Part shown: one piece after another, positions 16,405 through 24,532 of the stretch
How the letters are laid out: each line of letters starts with the position of its first letter
Position numbering within the stretch: position 1 is the stretch's first letter
Assembly: GCA_020849655.1 (NCBI GenBank)
Contig: JADLFU010000120.1
Span: forward strand, 1-47,665
Length of the DNA: 47,665 bases
Direction: 5' to 3'
Origin: Polyangiaceae bacterium
GTDB taxonomy: Bacteria > Myxococcota_A > Polyangia > Polyangiales > Polyangiaceae
Notes under the pieces: generated by a model
Databases searched by the model: none
Seen by the model: only the letters and a program-made list of their open reading frames with translations
What the model was told of the DNA's origin: nothing
Position numbers and translations under genes: made by a program

Positions 16405-16853
16405 TGCGCGTCGTCGCGCAGCGGTGCACGGCGGCGCGCGTCGTCGTCGACGGCGAGGTGACGGGGGAGATCGGGCGCGGCCTCGTCGCGTTCGTGGGCT
16501 GCGGGCGCGGCGACGACGACGCGACGGTCGCCGCGATGCTCGACAAGGTGCTCGGGCTGCGCGTGTTCGCCGACGACGCGGGCAAGATGGCCCGGTGTCT
16601 GACGGACCTCGGCCTCGGCCTGCTCGTCGTCAGCCAGTTCACGCTCTACGGAGACGTCCGCCGCGGGCGGCGCCCGAGCTTCGACGCCGCGCTCCCGCCC
16701 GACGCCGCGCGGAGGCTCCTCGCGCGGTTCGCCGACGGCGCGCGAGCGCGCGGGGTCGAGGTGGGCGAGGGCCGCTTCGGCGCCGACATGCGCGTGCTCG
16801 TCGAGAACGACGGCCCGGTCACCGTGCTCATCGACTCGCAGCGGGCGTTCTGA
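16404..16853 (+). CDS. dtd: D-aminoacyl-tRNA deacylase
   Basis: 149 residues, normal length. Active-site motifs are SQFTLYGD (77-84) and the C-terminal FGADMRVLVENDGPVTVLI, whose Gly-Pro is the cross-subunit chiral-selectivity motif. The enzyme hydrolyses D-amino acids (and Gly from tRNA-Ala) mischarged on tRNA in the cytoplasm. It is translationally coupled to the preceding Cys-rich protein gene (TGATG). Confidence 0.94.
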   Translation: MRVVAQRCTAARVVVDGEVTGEIGRGLVAFVGCGRGDDDATVAAMLDKVLGLRVFADDAGKMARCLTDLGLGLLVVSQFTLYGDVRRGRRPSFDAALPPDAARRLLARFADGARARGVEVGEGRFGADMRVLVENDGPVTVLIDSQRAF

Positions 16854-16874
16854 TTGGCTACGCTGCCGCTCGCG

Positions 16875-17225
16875 ATGGCGACGGACGACGCGAAGCGGGC
16901 GCTCGCCGAGCTGTGGGAGCAGGTGCTCGCGCGCTGGGACGAGGCCGCGCTGCACGACGCGGCGCTCGAGCTCGCGCGCGCGAGCGCCCAGCTGCCCGAG
17001 CTCGCCGCGCGCTACCGGGCCGTGAAGGACGACGCCGGCGCGCCCGAGTCCCGGCGTGAGCTCGCGACGAAGCGCCTCGCCGCCATCGCGCTCGTCGCGA
17101 TGAACACCCTCGACGCGAGCCGCTCGACCCCGCGCGCGGGGCCGCCGCGGTGGCTCACGATCGTCGTCGCGGTCGCGTCGGTGCTCGTGTCGCTGTGGGC
17201 GGCGAAGCAGGTGCTCCGCCCATGA
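16875..17225 (+). CDS. Small single-TM protein, unknown function
   Basis: ATG 16875 gives 116 residues; a TTG seven codons upstream (16854) directly after the dtd stop is an alternative start. The N-terminal ~85 residues are Ala/Glu/Arg-rich and helical, and one TM helix (WLTIVVAVASVLVSLWAA) lies at the C-terminus, so it is probably a tail-anchored protein facing the cytoplasm. It overlaps the next membrane protein gene by 4 bp (ATGA), which suggests the two products work together. Confidence 0.65.
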   Translation: MATDDAKRALAELWEQVLARWDEAALHDAALELARASAQLPELAARYRAVKDDAGAPESRRELATKRLAAIALVAMNTLDASRSTPRAGPPRWLTIVVAVASVLVSLWAAKQVLRP

Positions 17226-17884
17226 CGAGCGCCGCCAGGGGGCGCGAGGCGCTCGTCGCGCTCTGCCGCGCGAGGCTGTCTGCGACCTGGCCGCGGCTCG
17301 GGCTCGCGCTCGCGGCGGTGCTCGTCGCGCTGCAGGCGGCCGGGGCCCTCGTGCTGCGGGCGGCGGACGGCCCGCGGTTCTTCGCGGAGGGCATCGTGGC
17401 GAAGGCGCTCGGGATCCACCTCCTGCTCGTCGCGGTGCCGCTGTCGCTGCGCGCCGCCGCGGGGCCCGCGCGCCTCCGCGTGGAGCCGGCGCTCGTCGCG
17501 ATGGCGCGCCAGCGCGGGCTGCAGGCGCACCTCGGGCAGGCGCTCCTGCGCGCGTCGATCTCCGTGACGCTCCGGCGCACGCTGACGGCGCCGCTCGTGC
17601 TCGCGCTCGCGCTCGCGCCGCTCACGCTCCCGGACGCGCACGCGCTCGGGCGGCGGCTCGCGGTGCTCGCGGGCGTGCTCTCGGCCGGCGCGCTCGCCGC
17701 CGCGGCGCTGACGTCGGCCGCCTTCCTCCTCGGCAAGCTCGCGCCGCGAGCGCCGCGGGGCGCGCTCGTGGTCGCGCTCGCGCTGTCCGCGGCGCTCGCG
17801 CTCTCCGACACGACGCGCCCGGCGAGCCCGATCGGCGCGTATCTCTCGCTCGTCGACGCCATCGTAGCGCACGCGCCGGAGTGA
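17222..17884 (+). CDS. Multi-pass membrane protein, unknown function
   Basis: 220 residues dominated by Ala/Leu/Val. Four to five hydrophobic stretches are visible (around residues 25-48, 62-78, 122-136, 143-170 and 180-195), separated by Arg-rich loops. No transporter signature is seen; ABC-2-type or other permease-like membrane subunits are possible but unproven. Overlap with the preceding tail-anchored protein gene argues for a shared complex. Confidence 0.65.
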   Translation: MTSAARGREALVALCRARLSATWPRLGLALAAVLVALQAAGALVLRAADGPRFFAEGIVAKALGIHLLLVAVPLSLRAAAGPARLRVEPALVAMARQRGLQAHLGQALLRASISVTLRRTLTAPLVLALALAPLTLPDAHALGRRLAVLAGVLSAGALAAAALTSAAFLLGKLAPRAPRGALVVALALSAALALSDTTRPASPIGAYLSLVDAIVAHAPE

Positions 17885-17954
17885 CCCCTTGTGACGTCGA
17901 GCCAGGCTCGCTAACGCGCAGCTCGATCGCGCCCTCGAGGACGCGACCCCGCTG

Positions 17955-18545
17955 ATGCCCGATCCCTGCGCCCCCGTCGCCTTCCGCGCGCTGCTCGGCG
18001 CGCTCGCCACCGATCCCGACGCGGCGGCGGCCGTGAGCGAGGCGTACGCGTCGCTCGACGCCGCGGGGCGCGACGCGTGGCTGGACGCGCTCGCCGAAGA
18101 TCTGCGCCACGTCGAGGTGGCGCCGGTCGCGGCGTACGCGCCCCTCGCGTCGGTCGAGCGCGACGAGGCCCGACGAGCGCGCATCCTCCAGGCGCTCGGC
18201 GCGTCGGGCGACGCGCTGCCCTCCCGCGAGATCACCTCGGCGCTCGCGGGCGGCGTGGACGGCGACCGCGTGATGGCGCTCACCGTGCCCCTGTACGGCG
18301 CGTTCGTGGAGCAGGTGTCGTGCAGGTTCCACGCTCGCGATGGCGTGCGGTGGGCGCGCCACGCGCCGCTCTGCCGGGCCGCCGACGCTCCTCGGCCGGG
18401 CGCGCGGCTCGACGGCGCGACGCTCGAGCGGCTGCCGCCCGCGGTCGCGCTCGACGAGCTCGCCCACGCGGTGCTCGCGACCCGTCGAAGCGGCGCGCCG
18501 CTCCCGGACGCTCTCGGCGCGCTCTCCGACCTGTGGCTCCGCTGA
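17955..18545 (+). CDS. Conserved-looking protein of unknown function
   Basis: 196 residues, acidic and Ala-rich, with no signal or TM segment. Codon use matches neighbouring genes, which supports coding. A segment with two cysteines (VSCRFHARDGVRWARHAPLC, residues about 119-138) might bind metal. It is separated by 70 bp from the membrane-protein pair. I do not recognise the family. Confidence 0.6.
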   Translation: MPDPCAPVAFRALLGALATDPDAAAAVSEAYASLDAAGRDAWLDALAEDLRHVEVAPVAAYAPLASVERDEARRARILQALGASGDALPSREITSALAGGVDGDRVMALTVPLYGAFVEQVSCRFHARDGVRWARHAPLCRAADAPRPGARLDGATLERLPPAVALDELAHAVLATRRSGAPLPDALGALSDLWLR

Positions 18546-18617
18546 TCGGCGACGGGCGGATCTTTCCGCGTCGACGAATTGTCGACAACGCCGCGTGACT
18601 TTGGGAATAGTCAGGCC

Positions 18618-18636
18618 ACGCTCCGCCGTGGAGCGT
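18618..18636 (+). promoter_or_regulatory. Hairpin in the 5' leader of the first MopE-like gene
   Basis: Perfect 7-bp arms ACGCTCC/GGAGCGT flank the loop GCCGT, ending about 7 bp before the GAGGAG ribosome binding site of the gene at 18654. The placement suggests an mRNA stability or translation-control element. It lacks a T-run, so it is not a classical terminator. Confidence 0.45.
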
Positions 18637-18653
18637 CCCCCGAGGAGTCTCTT

Positions 18654-20093
18654 ATGAAGAAGGTCTGGATCGCGCTGGGTGTGCTTGGACTGTCGGCGAG
18701 CGCCGTCGTCGCGTGCGGCGACAGCAAGGTCGACACGAACCAGTTCGACAACACGGTGCCCGGCGGCGGCGGCGGCCCCGGCGCGGGGGGCTTCCCGACG
18801 TCGAACGGCGGCGGGACGGCGACCACCGGCGGCACGACCGGGGGCGGCGGGTTCGCCACCGGCAACGGCGGCTCCCCGCAGCAGCCGGGCTCGTGCGCCG
18901 ACACGCCCGGCGTCGACGACGATCTCGACGGCTGGACGGAGGCCGAGGGCGACTGCAACGACTGCAACCCTGGGATGAACCCCGGCGCCATCGAGACCAT
19001 CAACTGCGAGATGAACGACTGCACGAAGGGCAACCCGCTGCCCGACGCCGACCAGGTCGACGAGGACTGCGACGGCGCCGTCCTGAAGGCCGGCGAGCAG
19101 CTGCCCGCGTGCGACGACGATCTCCAGTCGAAGCCTTCCATCGACAGCGCGTTCGACGCCGCGAGGGCGATCGGCCTCTGCAAGGTGAAGGTCGAGGCGA
19201 CCCCCGCCGACAAGAAGGCGCGCACGTGGGGCGTGCTCGAGGCGAAGTTCGTTCGCCTCGGCGCGAGCGTCCTCTCCGGCCAGGACACGCCGTACGTGAA
19301 GACCGAGTTCGGCATCCTGCCGTCGTTCGGCGGGGGGACGAAGGCGCAGGAGGGCAAGATGCTCCTCGCCCTCTCGTCCGGCATGGCGCGCGCGCCCGGC
19401 CAGCCCGACTACAAGGCCTTCCAGTGCAACATCGGCGGGTCCGTGACGAAGGGGACCAACGACAAGGTCCCCGCGGGTCAGTGGCCGAAGGCGGGCACCT
19501 GCCCCGGCGCCGGCGACCCGAAGGACGCCGCCGCGCTCGACCTCAAGGTCCGCGTCCCGACGAACGCCAAGTCGATGGGCTTCCGCATGCGCTTCTTCTC
19601 GTGCGAGTACCCCGACTTCACGTGCTCGTCGTACAACGACGTGTTCGCGGTGCTCGTCGCGCCGCTCGGCGGCGACGCGTCCAACACGATCCTCGAGAAC
19701 GGCGCGCGCAAGGGCGCAGCGCCCGTGCTCGACCAGGGCGATCCGATGTACCCGAACGTCGCGTTCGAGGTCGCGGGCACCAAGAAGAACGTCATCGGCG
19801 TCAACAACCAGTCGTTCTTCACCGTCTGCAAGCCCGCCGCGCAGGCGGCCGGCTACACGAAGTGCACCGGCAACGACGGCGATCTGAAGGGCACGAACTT
19901 CGAGGGGCACGCGGCGTCGGCCTGGCTGGAGACGCGCTACCCGGTCACCGGCGGCGGCCTGTACGCGATGCGCATCGCCATCTGGGACTCGAGCGACTCC
20001 CTGCTCGACTCGACGGCCGTGATGGACGCCGTCACCTTCTACGCCGACGGCGGCACCAAGGTCGAGACGGTCATCGTCCCCGACCCGGAGTGA
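18654..20093 (+). CDS. MopE-like / choice-of-anchor-L lipoprotein, copy 1
   Basis: The ATG at 18654, with GAGGAG upstream, gives 479 residues with lipobox VVAC. A Gly/Thr linker (to ~82) is followed by a MopE-type putative metal-binding segment (residues about 89-145: DDDLDGWTEAEGDCNDCNPG, later DQVDEDCDG), then a choice-of-anchor-L-like domain with the hallmark GTNFEGHAASAWLETRYPV and IWDSSDSLLDSTAVMDAV. MopE of methanotrophs is a surface copper-binding protein; metal binding here is inferred. The next gene is a close tandem copy. Confidence 0.85.
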   Translation: MKKVWIALGVLGLSASAVVACGDSKVDTNQFDNTVPGGGGGPGAGGFPTSNGGGTATTGGTTGGGGFATGNGGSPQQPGSCADTPGVDDDLDGWTEAEGDCNDCNPGMNPGAIETINCEMNDCTKGNPLPDADQVDEDCDGAVLKAGEQLPACDDDLQSKPSIDSAFDAARAIGLCKVKVEATPADKKARTWGVLEAKFVRLGASVLSGQDTPYVKTEFGILPSFGGGTKAQEGKMLLALSSGMARAPGQPDYKAFQCNIGGSVTKGTNDKVPAGQWPKAGTCPGAGDPKDAAALDLKVRVPTNAKSMGFRMRFFSCEYPDFTCSSYNDVFAVLVAPLGGDASNTILENGARKGAAPVLDQGDPMYPNVAFEVAGTKKNVIGVNNQSFFTVCKPAAQAAGYTKCTGNDGDLKGTNFEGHAASAWLETRYPVTGGGLYAMRIAIWDSSDSLLDSTAVMDAVTFYADGGTKVETVIVPDPE

Positions 20094-20124
20094 CACGTTC
20101 GCGCGCCGCGAGATCGACCGTGCT

Positions 20125-20141
20125 CGCGCCGAGAGGGCGCG
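20125..20141 (+). promoter_or_regulatory. Hairpin in the leader of the second MopE-like gene
   Basis: Arms CGCGCC/GGCGCG flank loop GAGAG in the 61-bp spacer between the tandem genes, just before the GGAGAGGAG ribosome binding site. Its position parallels the hairpin before copy 1, although the sequence differs. Functional role unknown. Confidence 0.35.
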
Positions 20142-20154
20142 GAGAGGAGACACC

Positions 20155-21585
20155 GTGAACAACATCCTGATCGCGCTCGGCGGCGTCTGCTTGCTGGGCG
20201 GCCTCGCCGCGGCGTGCGGCGACAGCAAGGTCGACACGAACCAGTTCGAGAACACGCCCCCCGGCGGCGGAGGCGGCCCCGGCGCGGGCGGCTTCGCGAC
20301 CTCGCCGGGCGGCGCGACGAGCGGCGGCGGGACCACCGGCAGCGGCGGCTTCGTCAGCGGCGGCGGCGGCACCTCGCAGGGCGCGTGCGTCGACGCGCCC
20401 GGCGTCGACGACGATCTCGACGGGTGGACGGAGGCGGAGGGCGACTGCAACGACTGCAACCCCGGGATGAACCCTGGCGCCATCGAGACCCTCAACTGCG
20501 AGCAGAACGACTGCACGAAGGGCAACCCGCTGCCCGACGCCGACCAGGTCGACGAGGACTGCGACGGCGCCGTCTTGAAGGCTGGCGAGAAGCTGCCCGC
20601 GTGCGACGACGATCTGCTGTCGAAGCCGTCGATCGACAGCGCGTTCGACGCGGCGCGGGCGATCGGCCTCTGCAACGTGAAGGTCGAGGCGACCCCCGCC
20701 GACAAGAAGGCGCGCACGTGGGGCGTGCTCGAGGCGAAGTTCGTCCGCCTCGGCGCGAGCGTCCTCTCCGGACAGGACACCCCGTACCAGAAGACCGAGT
20801 TCGGCATCCTGCCGTCGTTCGGCGGCGGCTCGAAGGCGCAGGAGGGCAAGATGTTCCTCGCGCTGTCGTCGGGCGTCGCGCGCGCGCCCGGCCAGCCTGA
20901 TTTTCTCCCGTTCGCGTGCGAGATCGACGAGTCGATCTCGAAGGGCACGAACGACAAGTTCCCCGCGGGTCAGTGGCCGAAGCAGGGCACCTGCCCCGGC
21001 GCCGGCGATCCGAAGGACGCCGCCGCGCTCGACCTCAAGGTCCGCGTCCCGACGAACGCGAAATCGATGGGGTTTCGCATGAGGTTCTTCTCGTGCGAGT
21101 ACCCGATCTACACGTGCTCGTCGTTCAACGACGTGTTCGCCGTGCTGGTCGCGCCGCTCGGCGGCGACGCCTCCAACACGATCCTCGAGGGCGGCGCGCG
21201 CAAGCCCGCGGCGCACGTGCTCGACCAGGGCGATCCGATGTACCCGAACGTCGCGTTCGAGATCGCGGGCACCAAGAAGAACGTCATCGGCGTGAACAAC
21301 CAGTCGTTCTTCACCGTCTGCAAGCCGAACGCGCTGGCCCCCGGCTACACCAAGTGCACCGGCAACGACGGCGATCTCGGGGGCACGAACTTCGAGGGCC
21401 ACGCGGCGTCTGCCTGGCTCGAGACGCGCTACCCGGTCACCGGCGGCGGCCTGTACGCGATGCGCATCGCCATCTGGGACTCGAGCGACAGCGAGCTCGA
21501 CTCGACGGCGCTGATGGACGCGGTCACGTTCTACGCCGACGGCGGCACCAAGGTCGAGACGGTCATCGTCCCCGACCCTGAGTGA
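20155..21585 (+). CDS. MopE-like / choice-of-anchor-L lipoprotein, copy 2
   Basis: The GTG at 20155 gives 476 residues (lipobox AAAC). By eye the product is close to nine-tenths identical to copy 1 from the metal-binding segment to the last residue (both end ETVIVPDPE). Divergence concentrates in the Gly-rich linker and in one surface patch around residues 255-265 (FLPFACEIDESISKG against YKAFQCNIGGSVTKG). It is probably cotranscribed with copy 1. The same metal-binding and anchor-domain interpretation applies. Confidence 0.85.
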   Translation: MNNILIALGGVCLLGGLAAACGDSKVDTNQFENTPPGGGGGPGAGGFATSPGGATSGGGTTGSGGFVSGGGGTSQGACVDAPGVDDDLDGWTEAEGDCNDCNPGMNPGAIETLNCEQNDCTKGNPLPDADQVDEDCDGAVLKAGEKLPACDDDLLSKPSIDSAFDAARAIGLCNVKVEATPADKKARTWGVLEAKFVRLGASVLSGQDTPYQKTEFGILPSFGGGSKAQEGKMFLALSSGVARAPGQPDFLPFACEIDESISKGTNDKFPAGQWPKQGTCPGAGDPKDAAALDLKVRVPTNAKSMGFRMRFFSCEYPIYTCSSFNDVFAVLVAPLGGDASNTILEGGARKPAAHVLDQGDPMYPNVAFEIAGTKKNVIGVNNQSFFTVCKPNALAPGYTKCTGNDGDLGGTNFEGHAASAWLETRYPVTGGGLYAMRIAIWDSSDSELDSTALMDAVTFYADGGTKVETVIVPDPE

Positions 21586-21595
21586 CGCGCGGCGC

Positions 21596-22399
21596 TCACT
21601 TGCTCTTGCCGAGCAGCCAGAGCAGGGGCTTCCGGTAGAAGGTGCGCATCCTGTCCTCGGGCACCTCGTGGCCGATGTCGTCCGGGGTCCAGATGCGCGC
21701 CTTGACGCGCTCCTTCTCGAGCGACGCGAACACGCGCCGCGTGTTGTCGACGACGCCGTCCTTCTCGCCGGTCAGCAGGTACACGCGCTTGATGAGCTTC
21801 TTGTTGCGCGCGAGCTCGCTCACGCCGTCGCCGCCCCAGTAGACGTCGTTCGCCGCGAGGATGAGCCACCGGGGGAAGAGCTCGGGCTCGCGCACGCCGA
21901 CGTTCATCGCGACGAGCGCCCCCTCGCTGAAGCCGATGAGCACGTTCGAGCCGGGCTTCACCCGCTTCCTGTGCTTCTCGAGGAAGGCCGCGACGGCCGC
22001 GTCGACGCTGCGCTTCGACGAGGCCCAGTTGTTGTGCCAGCCGCGCGCGCCGCCGCCGCGCGCCTCGGGACCCGACACGCAGAGGAGCCAGCCGAGCTCG
22101 ACGGTGACCTTCGACCACTTCTCGCAGTCCGCGCGCGGGTCCCCGCCGCGGCCGTGCAGCCACACGATGAGCGGGCGCTGGCCCTTGCCCGAGGGCGGCA
22201 CGACGTAGCTCGGCGCCTCGCCGTGCACCTCGAGCGCGGAGGGCTCGGGCGGGCGCCGCGCGGCGGACTCGGCCGGGCTGGCGAGCGCGGTGACCGCGGC
22301 GATCGCGGCGACGACGTGGCGAGCGAGCAAGCCGGGCCCATAGCACGCGGCGCGAGGCCGCGCAGGCGTCGAGGCGATCGCGCCCTTCTGGCTACCCAT
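21596..22399 (-). CDS. Exported alpha/beta hydrolase (esterase/depolymerase-like)
   Basis: 267 residues. A hydrophobic segment around residues 28-45 ending SPAESAA suggests export, with an unusually long n-region; a GTG around codon 30 could be the true start. The core has the oxyanion strand LIVWLHGRGG, nucleophile GFSEGA, acid in GEKDGVV and catalytic His in GHEV, as in PHB-depolymerase-like esterases. It is divergent from the HD-GYP gene (42 bp apart) and convergent with the MopE-like copy 2 (10 bp between stops). Substrate unknown. Confidence 0.8.
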   Translation of the reverse strand: MGSQKGAIASTPARPRAACYGPGLLARHVVAAIAAVTALASPAESAARRPPEPSALEVHGEAPSYVVPPSGKGQRPLIVWLHGRGGDPRADCEKWSKVTVELGWLLCVSGPEARGGGARGWHNNWASSKRSVDAAVAAFLEKHRKRVKPGSNVLIGFSEGALVAMNVGVREPELFPRWLILAANDVYWGGDGVSELARNKKLIKRVYLLTGEKDGVVDNTRRVFASLEKERVKARIWTPDDIGHEVPEDRMRTFYRKPLLWLLGKSK

Positions 22400-22441
22400 C
22401 GGGAGGGCGGCGCCCTATGCTCCCTCACCCGCTCCGACGCC

Positions 22442-24406
22442 ATGCCGCCCCCCAGGAACGCCACCGTCACGTCCGGCTTCGCGAAGCTCGCCGAGCGCCT
22501 GCTCGAGGCCGGCAAGATCGACAACGCGCAGTATGAAGCGGCCGTCACACAGCACAATTCCTTCGGCGGCCGCATCGAGGAGGCCCTGCTCGAGGTGCAG
22601 GCGATCTCGGAGCCGGAGCTCTTGAAGTTCCTCGCGGCGCACTACCGCACGCGCTTCGTCTCGACCGAGAAGCTCTCGAAGGCCGACATCGACCGGCTCA
22701 CGCTCGACAAGGTGCCGCGAAAGTTCGCCGAGCAGCACCAGATCATGCCGGTCCTCTACGACCCTGACTCGCAGGTGCTCAGCGTCGTCACGCCCGATCC
22801 CGACAACGTGGAGCCGATGCGGGAGCTGCAGCTCGTCTCGCAGGTGAAGGAGATCCGGGCCTTCGTCGCGCGGCCCGCCGCGGTGAAGGCGGCGCTCGCG
22901 AAGGGCTACGGCGGCGACATCCACGCGTTCGGCGTGCTCGACCGCAGCGCGCACGAGCAGTTCAAGTCGATGCTGAACGTCTACGAGCGCAACCTGATCT
23001 CCGACGAGGAGATGGCGCGCTCGCTCGCCGACACGAACACCCGCGAGCGCAACCTCTCGGGCGACGCCCTCGCGAAGGCGCCCGCGTCGAAGGCGGCGGC
23101 GTCGACCGCGGCCTCGGCGGAGAGCTACCTCGAGGTGCTCAACGTGCTCGTCAGCCTGCTCGAGAACAGCCGCAACGAGCTGCGCGGGCACTCGGGGCAC
23201 GTCGCGCGCATCGCGAAGAAGCTGTGCGAGCGCGTCGGCATCGCGAAGGTCGAGGTCGCCGCGATCACGGCGGCCGCGTACCTGCACGACATCGGCAAGA
23301 TGGGCGCGTACCACCTCACGTCGCTCAACGTCGCCGAGTACGAGGGGCACCGCGTCGCCGCCGAGAAGGCGTACCAGACCCCGAAGCGCCTGCTCGAGAG
23401 CTGCGGCCTCGCCGACGCGACGCTCGCGGCGATGGAGTCGATGTACGAGCGCTACGACGGCAAGGGGTTCCCCGGCGCGGCCTCGGGCAAGGACATCCCG
23501 CTCGGGGGGCGCGTGCTCGCGCTCGCCGACACCTACGCGGACCTCACCCAGAACCCTCGCAACCCCTTCCGCAAGACGCTGCGGCCGCTCGAGGCGTGCG
23601 AGGTGCTGGCGAAGCACAAGGGCACCATCTTCGACCCGAACCTCGTCGATCTCTTCCGCCTCGCGATGACGGGCGACGACGTGCGCGGCCGCCTCCTCGG
23701 CGACCGGCACACCGCGCTGCTCGTCGATCCCGACCCGGAGGAGACGACGGTGCTCGAGCTGCGCCTCATCCAGCAGGGCTTCATCGTGAAGATCTGCCGC
23801 AGCGCGGAGCAGGCGGCGAAGCTGCTGGAGAGCGAGGGCGCCGACGTCGTCGTCAGCGAGATCAACCTCGGCGGCCAGGACGGCTTCGCGCTGCTCGCCG
23901 AGGCGCGCAAGCACGAGTGGGGCAAGGAGCTCCCGTGGATCGTGCTGACGGCGCGGCAGGGGCGCGACGACGCGCTGCGCGCCTACTCGCTCGGCGTCAC
24001 CGACTACATCTCGAAGCCCGTGAACCCCGACGTGCTCGGCCCGAAGCTGAAGCAGATCGTCGAGCAGCGGCTGACCAAGTCGGGGCCGCGCGGGGTCTCC
24101 GGCAACCTCTCGGAGATGGCCCTGCCCGACATCGTCCAGGTGCTGTGGCACGGCAGGAAGACGGGCTCCCTGCGCATCCGCACGAAGAACGACACCGGCG
24201 AGATCCACTTCGTGGACGGCAACATCTGGAACGCCCTCTGGGGGCGCCTGCGCGGCGAGGAGGCGTTCTACGTGATGCTGACGATCGCGGAGGGCGACTT
24301 CGCGCTGTCGCCCGCCTTCCGCGCGCCGACGCGGGTCGTCGAGCCGTCGCCCGAGCAGCTGCTGCTGGAGGGGATGCGGAGGATGGACGAGGGCCAGAAG
24401 GGCTGA
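22442..24406 (+). CDS. MshEN - HD-GYP - receiver - PATAN (DUF4388) signalling protein
   Basis: 654 residues from ATG 22442. In order: a type II secretion ATPase-like N-terminal (MshEN) domain, about 1-165, a family known to bind c-di-GMP; an HD-GYP domain, about 226-400, with His282-Asp283 in LHDIGK; a receiver domain, about 423-545; and a PATAN domain, about 553-645, common in myxobacteria. Two sites are degenerate: the HHE metal-ligand motif is Met334-Tyr335-Glu336 before RYDGKGFP, and the receiver's phospho-acceptor Asp is Glu473. The protein may sense c-di-GMP without full phosphodiesterase or phosphorelay activity. Confidence 0.88.
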   Translation: MPPPRNATVTSGFAKLAERLLEAGKIDNAQYEAAVTQHNSFGGRIEEALLEVQAISEPELLKFLAAHYRTRFVSTEKLSKADIDRLTLDKVPRKFAEQHQIMPVLYDPDSQVLSVVTPDPDNVEPMRELQLVSQVKEIRAFVARPAAVKAALAKGYGGDIHAFGVLDRSAHEQFKSMLNVYERNLISDEEMARSLADTNTRERNLSGDALAKAPASKAAASTAASAESYLEVLNVLVSLLENSRNELRGHSGHVARIAKKLCERVGIAKVEVAAITAAAYLHDIGKMGAYHLTSLNVAEYEGHRVAAEKAYQTPKRLLESCGLADATLAAMESMYERYDGKGFPGAASGKDIPLGGRVLALADTYADLTQNPRNPFRKTLRPLEACEVLAKHKGTIFDPNLVDLFRLAMTGDDVRGRLLGDRHTALLVDPDPEETTVLELRLIQQGFIVKICRSAEQAAKLLESEGADVVVSEINLGGQDGFALLAEARKHEWGKELPWIVLTARQGRDDALRAYSLGVTDYISKPVNPDVLGPKLKQIVEQRLTKSGPRGVSGNLSEMALPDIVQVLWHGRKTGSLRIRTKNDTGEIHFVDGNIWNALWGRLRGEEAFYVMLTIAEGDFALSPAFRAPTRVVEPSPEQLLLEGMRRMDEGQKG

Positions 24407-24484
24407 CCGCGCGCCTCGGCGCCCCGGGGCCGCGCCCCGCGGGGGTCGTGAGCGCCTGTCGGGGCGCTGCAGCCACAAAAGCCG

Positions 24485-24515
24485 CGAGGCCCCGGGCAGC
24501 GCGCCCGAGGCCTCG
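24485..24515 (-). terminator. Strong hairpin with U-tract for the minus-strand lectin gene
   Basis: 13-bp arms (24485-24497 and 24503-24515, one mismatch) flank a 5-nt loop. Read on the minus strand, the stem is followed within a few bases by TTTT, as in an intrinsic terminator. It lies 18 bp after a TAG at 24535-24533, which supports the native end of the minus-strand lectin gene there. It may also end the plus-strand gene stopping at 24406. Confidence 0.65.
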
Positions 24516-24532
24516 TCGGTGCCATCCAGTCG

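Noticed and set aside
16854-16874. TTG 16854 as start of the small tail-anchored protein
   Set aside because: An ATG seven codons later is more usual and nothing in the extra residues is needed; kept only as an alternative.
18579-18588. Perfect 10-bp palindrome TTGTCGACAA as an operator before the MopE-like gene
   Set aside because: A single short palindrome containing a SalI-type site is expected by chance in GC-rich DNA; no second copy was seen near the paralogue.
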